From positions 1-5,486 of the forward strand of contig JAEWIK010000346.1 of assembly GCA_023387135.1 (NCBI GenBank): DNA of 5,486 bases, in the 5' to 3' direction. Made by a program: the position numbers and the translations under genes. This document shows positions 1 to 4,830 of this stretch, piece by piece; the first letter of the stretch is position 1, and every line of letters begins with the position of its first letter. This stretch comes from Actinomycetes bacterium (GTDB lineage Bacteria > Actinomycetota > Actinomycetes > Propionibacteriales > Propionibacteriaceae). The notes beneath the pieces are model-generated. The model saw nothing but the letters and a program-made list of their open reading frames with translations, did not search any database and was not told the origin of the DNA.

Positions 1-120
1 GCGTACGCCACAGCGGGCCGCATCCACTTCGACGGCGGCTTCTACCGCCACGACATCGCGCAGAAGGCCGCCGAGGGCCTGGTCTCGGCAGGCTCGTCGC
101 TGAGCGGAGGCGTCGCATGA
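1..120 (+). CDS. purD: Phosphoribosylamine-glycine ligase (GAR synthetase), 3' end only
   Basis: This is the last 39 codons of a gene whose start lies outside the window. Frame 1 reads AYATAGRIHFDGGFYRHDIA and continues to a TGA at 118-120. The pattern R-I-x-F-D-G-x-x-Y-R-x-D-I is typical of the extreme C-terminus of PurD. PurD joins phosphoribosylamine and glycine with ATP to give glycinamide ribonucleotide, an early step of cytoplasmic de novo purine synthesis. The stop overlaps the purB start as ATGA (117-120), which implies a shared transcript and coupled translation. Identity rests on a short tail plus the purine neighbours purB and purC; nothing can be said about the catalytic ATP-grasp domain, which is not in view. 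Confidence 0.85.
   Translation, partial: AYATAGRIHFDGGFYRHDIAQKAAEGLVSAGSSLSGGVA
106..110 (+). promoter_or_regulatory. Shine-Dalgarno site of purB, inside the end of purD
   Basis: GGAGG lies 6 bases upstream of the ATG at 117, within the last codons of purD. It fixes the purB start at 117 and shows that purB can initiate on its own as well as by coupling through the ATGA overlap. Confidence 0.75.
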
Positions 121-1547
121 CCATCCCCAACGTGCTCGCCACCCGCTACGCCTCACCCGCCATGCGGGACCTGTGGTCCCCCGAGCACAAGATCATCGCC
201 GAGCGCAGGCTGTGGCTGGCGGTGCTGGAGGCCCAACGCGACCTGGGGGTCGATTTCGGCGGGGACGACCCCGACGCGGTGCTCGCCGCCTACGAGGCGG
301 TGGTCGACACCGTCGACCTGGCGTCCATCGACGCCCGCGAGCGTGTGACGAGGCATGACGTGAAGGCGAGGATCGAGGAATTCTGCGCGCTCGCCGGCTA
401 CGAGCACATCCACAAGGGCATGACCTCCCGCGACCTCACGGAGAACGTCGAACAGCAGCAGATCCTCGGTTCGCTGAAGCTCGTGCGCGAGCGCATCGTC
501 ACCGTCCTGGTGAATCTCGCGCGCCTCGCCGTGCAGTACCGCGAGCTGCCGATGGCAGGCCGCTCGCACAACGTACCCGGCCAGGTGACGACGCTCGGCA
601 AGCGGTTCGCCACCGCCGCCAACGAGGTCCTCGTCGCCTACGACAGGGTCGACGAGCTCATCAGGCGCTACCCCGCCCGCGGCATCAAGGGCCCGATGGG
701 CACTGCCCAGGACATGCTCGACCTGCTCGGCGGCGACGGTGACAAGCTCGCCGAACTCGAACAGCGGGTTGCCTCCCACCTCGGCTTCGCCACCGTGCTG
801 ACCTCGACCGGCCAGATCTACCCGCGCTCCCTCGACCACGACGTGCTGTCGGCGCTCGTCCAGACCGCCGCCGGGCCCTCCAGCCTCGCCCTGACCATCA
901 GGCTGATGGCGGGCCAGGAGCTCGTCACCGAAGGCTTCAAGCCCGGCCAGGTCGGGTCGTCGGCGATGCCGCACAAGATGAACACGCGCTCCTGCGAGCG
1001 GGTGAACGGCCTGACAGTCGTGCTGCGCGGCTACGCGTCGATGGCCGCGGAGATCGCCGGGGCCCAGTGGAACGAGGGCGATGTCTACGAGTCGGTGGTC
1101 CGCCGGGTCGCGCTGCCCGACGCGTTCTACGCGCTGGACGGCCTGTTCGAGACCTTCCTGACGGTCCTGTCCGAGTTCGGCGCCTTCCCGGCCGTCATCG
1201 AAGCCGAACTGCAGCGCTACCTGCCGTTCCTCGCGACGACGAAGGTGCTGATGGCCGCCGTCCGCCATGGGGTGGGACGCGAGGCCGCCCACGAGGCGAT
1301 CAAGGAGCATGCAGTCGCCGTCGCGCTCGCCCTGCGTGCCGGGGCCGAGCGGAACGACCTGTTCGACAGGCTGGCCGCGGACCCGCGCCTCGGGCTCGAC
1401 CTCGAACAGGTCGAGTGCGCCGTCGCCGACCCGCTCGAACTCGCCGGCTCGGCGACCGACCAGGTGGACAGGATCGTCGCGAGGGTCTCGGCGCTGGCGG
1501 CCGAGCACCCGGACGGCGCCGCCTACGTCCCCGGCGCGGTCCTGTGA
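117..1547 (+). CDS. purB: Adenylosuccinate lyase
   Basis: The 476-residue product is full length for the family. It cleaves SAICAR to AICAR plus fumarate, and adenylosuccinate to AMP plus fumarate, as a cytoplasmic homotetramer of the fumarase/aspartase superfamily. Visible landmarks are TRHDVKA (78-84, with H80 at the first catalytic-histidine position), MTSRDLTEN (102-110), AGRSHNVPGQ with H151 (the proposed general acid histidine), TTLGKR (158-163), KGPMGTAQD (191-199), and the superfamily signature GSSAMPHKMN at 280-289, carrying the catalytic serine loop with K287 and N289. From memory the sequence is close to the actinobacterial type of PurB, including its start MxIPNVLATRYAS. ATG 117 is supported by GGAGG at 106-110. 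It overlaps purD upstream by four bases and the permease gene downstream by four bases. No anomalies seen. Confidence 0.97.
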   Translation: MTIPNVLATRYASPAMRDLWSPEHKIIAERRLWLAVLEAQRDLGVDFGGDDPDAVLAAYEAVVDTVDLASIDARERVTRHDVKARIEEFCALAGYEHIHKGMTSRDLTENVEQQQILGSLKLVRERIVTVLVNLARLAVQYRELPMAGRSHNVPGQVTTLGKRFATAANEVLVAYDRVDELIRRYPARGIKGPMGTAQDMLDLLGGDGDKLAELEQRVASHLGFATVLTSTGQIYPRSLDHDVLSALVQTAAGPSSLALTIRLMAGQELVTEGFKPGQVGSSAMPHKMNTRSCERVNGLTVVLRGYASMAAEIAGAQWNEGDVYESVVRRVALPDAFYALDGLFETFLTVLSEFGAFPAVIEAELQRYLPFLATTKVLMAAVRHGVGREAAHEAIKEHAVAVALALRAGAERNDLFDRLAADPRLGLDLEQVECAVADPLELAGSATDQVDRIVARVSALAAEHPDGAAYVPGAVL

Positions 1548-2332
1548 CCCAGCCCGGCTGGCGGACGTCGCTGCCGCTGGTCGGAGTGGGGCTGGCGGCG
1601 GGGTTCTTCTCCGGCCTGTTCGGCATCGGCGGCGGCATGGTCGTGGTGCCCGCCCTCGTCGCTGTCCTGCGGATGCAGCACCACCGTGCTGTGGGCACGT
1701 CGCTGCTCGCCATAGTCCCCGCGGTGGTCGCCGGGGTGGTCGCGTACGCGAGCGCCGGCAGCGTCGACTGGCTCGCCGCCGCGGCCGTGGCGGTCGGGGC
1801 GGTGGCGGGTGCCTGGGTCGGCAACCTGCTGCTGCCCAGGATCCCCCGCAGGGCGGCCCAGTGGATCTTCGCCGGGTTCGTCGTCGTGATGGCCGTGTCG
1901 CTGTTCCTCGTCGTCCCCGACCGCGGCACAGTCCCGGTGTGGGACGTCTGGCGGGTCGCGGCACTCGTGGGGCTCGGCGTCGCGGCGGGCGCGCTGGCGT
2001 CCATCCTCGGCATCGGAGGCGGCGGCGTGATAGTGCCCGTCCTGATGCTCGGCTTCGGCATGAGCGACCTCGACGCCAAGGGCACCTCGCTCGCCATGCT
2101 CGTCCCGGGCGTCGTGACGGGACTGGTCGGCAACCTGCGCCGCCGCAATGTCGATGTCCGGGCCGGGCTGGTCATCGGCGTGGTGGCTTTCGTCGCCACG
2201 CCCCTGGGCGCCTGGGTCGCCCACCTGGTCAGCGCGGAGGCCGGCAGCATCCTCTTCGCGTGCTTCCTCCTGGTCATCGCCGCCACGATGATCCACCAGG
2301 CCCTCAAGCGGGAGCGGCCCCCGGCGACCTAG
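1544..2332 (+). CDS. TauE/SafE (DUF81) family membrane permease
   Basis: The predicted product has 262 residues, is very hydrophobic with about eight membrane segments, and is of normal family length. The two tandem halves characteristic of TauE/SafE are clear. FSGLFGIGGGMVVVPAL (22-38) matches ALASILGIGGGGVIVPVL (150-167), and GTSL plus following residues occurs at 51 and again at 180; both pairs are offset by 129 residues. GAWV recurs at 89 and 222. Family members are proposed exporters or importers of sulfonates, sulfite, sulfoacetate or other small anions; the substrate here cannot be read from sequence. I chose GTG 1544 because it overlaps the purB stop as GTGA and gives only a nine-residue lead before the first membrane helix. 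An open frame runs further upstream but lies inside purB. I see no clear Shine-Dalgarno sequence, so translation probably depends on coupling to purB. The stop is 29 bases from the stop of the convergent propeller gene, with no convincing terminator hairpin between them. Confidence 0.9.
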   Translation: MTQPGWRTSLPLVGVGLAAGFFSGLFGIGGGMVVVPALVAVLRMQHHRAVGTSLLAIVPAVVAGVVAYASAGSVDWLAAAAVAVGAVAGAWVGNLLLPRIPRRAAQWIFAGFVVVMAVSLFLVVPDRGTVPVWDVWRVAALVGLGVAAGALASILGIGGGGVIVPVLMLGFGMSDLDAKGTSLAMLVPGVVTGLVGNLRRRNVDVRAGLVIGVVAFVATPLGAWVAHLVSAEAGSILFACFLLVIAATMIHQALKRERPPAT

Positions 2333-2361
2333 CCTTCGACGAGGAGAGGAGAACCCGAGTC

Positions 2362-3921
2362 CTACTTCTCGCTGGCGAATTGCACCAGCAGCGCATCATT
2401 GCCGATGACCCCGTCCGTGATGGATCCGGTCTCTCCGACGGCGACGACACGGCCGCGAGCATCGACGTCGATGCCGTAGAGATGATCCGCCTCTCCCACA
2501 GAGACGAGCCTGCTCCACTTCATGACGCCCTCCGCAGTGAAGCGTGCCACCACCCCGGCGGTGTTCTCCGAACCGCCGCCGACGGGCTCAGTGCCGAAGA
2601 AGCTGCCGTCAGCCGAGGACGTCGCACCCGCAACTGTGATCTGGCCGTCGTGGGTGACGGTGACGCCGTTGAGGCGATCGTCCCCCGCCCCTCCGTAGGT
2701 CATGCCCCACACGACCTCCCCCTGGGGGTCGATCTCGGCAAGAGTCGCGTCGACGCTGTTGCCGACATCGGTGTACCCGGCGACCACGAGGTTGTCGTCG
2801 GGTGTCACCTGAACCGCCTTGAATTCGCCCATCATGGTGGACCCGTAGGCCTTGACCCACTCCGGCGTGCCGCCCTCGTCGAACCTGGCCAGCACGGCAC
2901 CGTCAATGCCGCCGGCATCGATGCTCCCGGCCGCGTAGATGCTGTTGTCGGCGCCGACCGCGACACCAGAGAAGTACGCCGGGCAGGCGCCGTAGTCCTT
3001 CATCCAGTCGAGGGCCCCGGCAGGGCTGAACCTCGCGAGCACGCACCGGGCGTTGGACCCCGCCTTGCCAGCCGCCACGATGCTGCCATCCTTCGCGACC
3101 GCGACGGCGGTGAAGAAGTCGAGAACAGCACTGTCGAGTCCATTCGTCCATTCGACATCGCCGCGTGCGTTCAGCCTCGCCACGCCGTTGGCGACGGCCC
3201 CGCCGGCAACAGGCAACTCAGGCCCGGCGACGATGACTGCATTGTCGCCAGACGACGTCGCGGAGAGAACGCTCTGCTGGCCTCTGCTGTCGATAGTCAG
3301 TGAAACCTTCCCGCGGGCGCTCGACGTGACCCGCAGTCCGGCAGTGATGGGCGCGTCCGGATTCATGCCTTCGAAGTCCCCATCGTTGGAGTCCGTCGTT
3401 CCGAACGCGAAGACCCCTCCGTCGTCGAGCGAGGCGACACTGGAGAGCACGTCGTTTCCGCCGGACCCGGCGAAGGTGGAGACCTGCATCGCCGGCGCCG
3501 CACTCAGCCGGGAGACCCCCGCCGCCCTGAACCCCGATTCGAGTGTCGGCGCGGGAAGGGATGAGCCGACGGGCTCCTCGGCCGGGGACAACGTGGACGC
3601 GTCCGAGGAAACCTCGAGAGGGCCCGTTGCGGACTCGGACGTCACCGGTGCCCACGCGGAGGGCATCGGGTCTTGCCGGTCACTGGCCTGGTCGGCTCTG
3701 AAGAGCATGGGGTAGAACAGCACTCCGGCGCCCGCCAAGAGGACTATCGCAGCCAGCAGGATCATCCATCCCCGCCACCTCGGACGTCGTCTTTCGACCA
3801 AGCTCAGCGCCGACTGCGCGGTGAGCGAGGGTAGGTCGGAAGCCGTTTGGTGGATGCCATCACGGAACGCCTGCTCGGCTCGCTGATTGTCAGTGGAGTT
3901 GGGGTCGTACAGTTCGAACAT
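2362..3921 (-). CDS. Single-pass membrane protein with extracytoplasmic beta-propeller; candidate anti-sigma factor or sensor
   Basis: 519 residues in three parts. (a) Residues 1-51 are cytoplasmic by the positive-inside rule, ending in the basic stretch VERRRPRWRGW. There are no cysteines and no HxxxCxxC zinc motif, so this is not a classical zinc-binding anti-sigma domain. (b) One membrane helix spans about 53-73. (c) A Ser/Thr/Pro/Ala-rich linker (about 77-145) leads into a repeat domain (146-519). The repeat unit is roughly W-x-x-x-Y-G, a variable stretch, G-V-A-V-x-x-D-G-x-I-x-x-A-G, then A-R-F-x-x-x-G-x-x-x-W, as in SBBP-like propeller repeats. Tryptophans at 258, 306, 355, 405 and 469 mark the period (48-50 residues, one unit of 64). 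I count seven blades, the first two degenerate. The only cysteines, C293 and C313, lie in neighbouring blades and could form a disulfide. ATG 3921 has a perfect AGGAGG six bases upstream, within the end of the sigma gene. Membrane and propeller calls are strong; the anti-sigma role is inferred from position only. Confidence 0.85.
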   Translation of the reverse strand: MFELYDPNSTDNQRAEQAFRDGIHQTASDLPSLTAQSALSLVERRRPRWRGWMILLAAIVLLAGAGVLFYPMLFRADQASDRQDPMPSAWAPVTSESATGPLEVSSDASTLSPAEEPVGSSLPAPTLESGFRAAGVSRLSAAPAMQVSTFAGSGGNDVLSSVASLDDGGVFAFGTTDSNDGDFEGMNPDAPITAGLRVTSSARGKVSLTIDSRGQQSVLSATSSGDNAVIVAGPELPVAGGAVANGVARLNARGDVEWTNGLDSAVLDFFTAVAVAKDGSIVAAGKAGSNARCVLARFSPAGALDWMKDYGACPAYFSGVAVGADNSIYAAGSIDAGGIDGAVLARFDEGGTPEWVKAYGSTMMGEFKAVQVTPDDNLVVAGYTDVGNSVDATLAEIDPQGEVVWGMTYGGAGDDRLNGVTVTHDGQITVAGATSSADGSFFGTEPVGGGSENTAGVVARFTAEGVMKWSRLVSVGEADHLYGIDVDARGRVVAVGETGSITDGVIGNDALLVQFASEK

Positions 3922-3924
3922 GGG

Positions 3925-3934
3925 TCACCTCCTC
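3925..3934 (-). promoter_or_regulatory. Strong Shine-Dalgarno site of the propeller gene, formed by the last codons of the sigma gene
   Basis: On the - strand the sigma gene ends AGG AGG TGA, followed by CCC and the ATG of the propeller gene. AGGAGG therefore encodes the two terminal arginines of the sigma factor and is also an ideal Shine-Dalgarno sequence with a six-base spacer. It decides the ATG start at 3921 and ties translation of the two genes together. Confidence 0.85.
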
Positions 3935-4455
3935 AATGCCAGTTGATCCCTCAGCGCTGTGAGCGCATGGCGGACCAGGGATCGAGCGGTCGCCTCGCTC
4001 ACCTTCAGAATGTGCGCGATATCGCCATAGCTGCGGTCCTCCAGATAGCGCAAGACCACCGCCGCACGTTGCCTGGCGGGCAGCCGCCTGCACAGCCGCA
4101 TCGCCTCGTCAGCATCTGTCACAGTCTCCGCAGGGTCGGGCATGGCCGACGCCAGTGAGTCCAGTTCGGCGACCACAGTCGTCCTGTGGCCCCGTCGCCG
4201 CGAACTCACGTGGGCGTTGATGATGCTTCGTCGAAGGTAGGCGCCAGGATCGTCCATTCGGCACACCCTCGACCACCTGGGGAAGACGTTCGTCAGCGCA
4301 TCCTGGATAGCATCCGCCACCTCCTCGCGGTCCGTCGTGACAGCCCGAGCAAACCGAAGCAGCTCGATCCAGTGGCTTGTCACGTACTGTTCGAAGGTGG
4401 CCGTCGAGGCATCGATCTCGGTCCCTGCGGCGACTCCTCGCTTCAGGCCGGGCAC
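3925..4455 (-). CDS. SigE-like ECF RNA polymerase sigma factor
   Basis: The 176-residue product has the two-domain layout of group 4 (ECF) sigma factors and would direct RNA polymerase to a small regulon. Region 2 spans about 21-87: FEQYVTSHWIELLRFARAVT, then DREEVADAIQDALTNVFPRW (42-61), then DDPGAYLRRSIINAHVS (68-84). Region 4 spans about 118-172: CRRLPARQRAAVVLRYLED (122-140), then the helix-turn-helix SYGDIAHILKVSEATARSLV (142-161). This pattern, especially the LPxRQRAxxVLRYxED block, fits the SigE-like family common in Actinomycetota. No C-terminal extension is present. The start is GTG 4455, the only canonical start codon in frame between an upstream stop near 4552 and the conserved region; no good Shine-Dalgarno sequence precedes it, so the start is less certain than the gene. 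The propeller gene follows after three bases, so the two form an operon. ECF sigma genes often activate their own promoters, but I could not identify such a promoter here. Confidence 0.93.
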   Translation of the reverse strand: MPGLKRGVAAGTEIDASTATFEQYVTSHWIELLRFARAVTTDREEVADAIQDALTNVFPRWSRVCRMDDPGAYLRRSIINAHVSSRRRGHRTTVVAELDSLASAMPDPAETVTDADEAMRLCRRLPARQRAAVVLRYLEDRSYGDIAHILKVSEATARSLVRHALTALRDQLALRR

Positions 4456-4488
4456 GTGCCCACGCCCAACCAGTCGGAGGGAGACGCT

Positions 4489-4499
4489 GCCGAACGGGC
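4489..4499. repeat. 11 bp direct repeat GCCGAACGGGC, copy 1
   Basis: An exact copy lies at 4640-4650. The unit is itself weakly dyad-symmetric (GCC-N5-GGC). This copy sits 34 bp upstream of the sigma GTG start, so it could be a protein-binding site acting on that gene. No known regulator motif is recognised. Confidence 0.4.
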
Positions 4500-4639
4500 T
4501 GCCAAGACCAGGGACGCATCGCGCGACCGGGGCAGCTTCGCGTTCAGTCTTTCAGGGCCTGGCTCTTCAGCCAGAGAGTCGTTGCGGGTCAGTGCTGCCG
4601 GAGGGTTGCCTTCCGCCGTCCATCTCACATAGGTAAGAC

Positions 4640-4650
4640 GCCGAACGGGC
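4640..4650. repeat. 11 bp direct repeat GCCGAACGGGC, copy 2
   Basis: Identical to 4489-4499, with starts 151 bp apart. On the - strand both copies are followed closely by CGTCT, at slightly different distances (overlapping the repeat end here, three bases further on at copy 1). That is suggestive of a shared promoter or operator element but is not proof. Confidence 0.4.
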
Positions 4651-4690
4651 GCGATCTGTGCAAAGAGTCGTGGCATCGCCATGCTCGCCC

Positions 4691-4706
4691 CTCTCAACGC
4701 TGAGAG
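4691..4706. repeat. Stem-loop CTCTCA-ACGC-TGAGAG
   Basis: A perfect 6 bp stem with a 4-base loop, separated by two bases from a second, stronger stem-loop at 4709-4731. No run of T follows on either strand, so it is not an obvious intrinsic terminator. It could be an operator or part of a structured 5' leader of the sigma transcript. Confidence 0.4.
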
Positions 4707-4708
4707 TC

Positions 4709-4731
4709 GGGCTCGGGGGATGCCCGAGCTC
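4709..4731. repeat. GC-rich stem-loop, 9 bp stem
   Basis: GCTCGGG (4711-4717) pairs with CCCGAGC (4723-4729) around a five-base loop; a G-T and a G-C pair extend the stem to 9 bp. It lacks a T-tract on either strand. It lies about 100 bp upstream of purC and 250 bp upstream of the sigma start. Function unknown: a DNA-binding site or RNA leader structure are both possible. Confidence 0.45.
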
Positions 4732-4818
4732 CGGTTGCAGGGTATCCGCACCCGTCAACCGGGTCCGGTGGTCGGCCGGATGGCGGGCACGGGGGAGTCC
4801 AGTCCGCGGGGCTCCGGT

Positions 4819-4824
4819 TATGGT
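4819..4824 (+). promoter_or_regulatory. Candidate -10 element of a leaderless purC promoter
   Basis: TATGGT is the only TA-N3-T hexamer on the + strand of the 4456-4830 gap. It ends six bases before the purC ATG, so the A of the ATG would be +1: the TANNNT-N6-ATG arrangement of leaderless actinobacterial genes. No good -35 hexamer is visible. The alternative is a leadered transcript using GGTGA (4822-4826) as a ribosome site, but its spacing of four bases is short. Confidence 0.45.
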
Positions 4825-4830
4825 GACGCC

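Larger units (their letters stand above)
4456..4830. other. Non-coding divergent intergenic region between the sigma gene and purC
   Basis: This 375 bp gap separates two divergent genes and must carry both promoters unless one gene is read through from outside. I see no convincing protein gene in it: open frames exist on both strands, but they lack ribosome sites and recognisable domains. Third-position G+C in the main - strand frame (4443-4751) looks well below that of the neighbouring real genes. It contains an 11 bp direct repeat, two adjacent stem-loops (4691-4731), a further inverted repeat ACCGG-GT-CCGGT (4758-4769), and a candidate purC promoter at its right end. No tRNA or known riboswitch was recognised. 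Confidence 0.7.

Noticed and set aside
153..1964. 603-codon open frame on the - strand opposite purB and the permease
   Set aside because: It is a shadow of strong G/C bias at third positions of purB. Its product is Arg/Gly/Pro-rich low-complexity sequence with no recognisable domain, and purB is unmistakable.
2333..2361. Possible bidirectional terminator between the convergent permease and propeller genes
   Set aside because: The 29 bp gap and its flanks contain only purine-rich partial complementarity and no stable stem or T-tract that I can support.
1267..3303. 678-codon open frame on the + strand across the permease and the propeller gene
   Set aside because: The product is Arg/Pro-rich in the first half and antisense to the propeller repeats in the second; it crosses two well-supported genes on opposite strands.
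4575..4709. AGAGTCG present three times (4575, 4664, 4703) in the intergenic region
   Set aside because: A triple 7-mer in 375 bp is close to chance expectation by rough estimate, and the spacings (89 and 39) are irregular.
4443..4751. 102-codon - strand open frame upstream of, and overlapping, the sigma gene
   Set aside because: It starts with GTG without a ribosome site, shows no recognisable domain, and its third-position G+C by eye is about 65-70%, lower than in the neighbouring real genes. It is probably non-coding, though a small leader ORF cannot be fully excluded.
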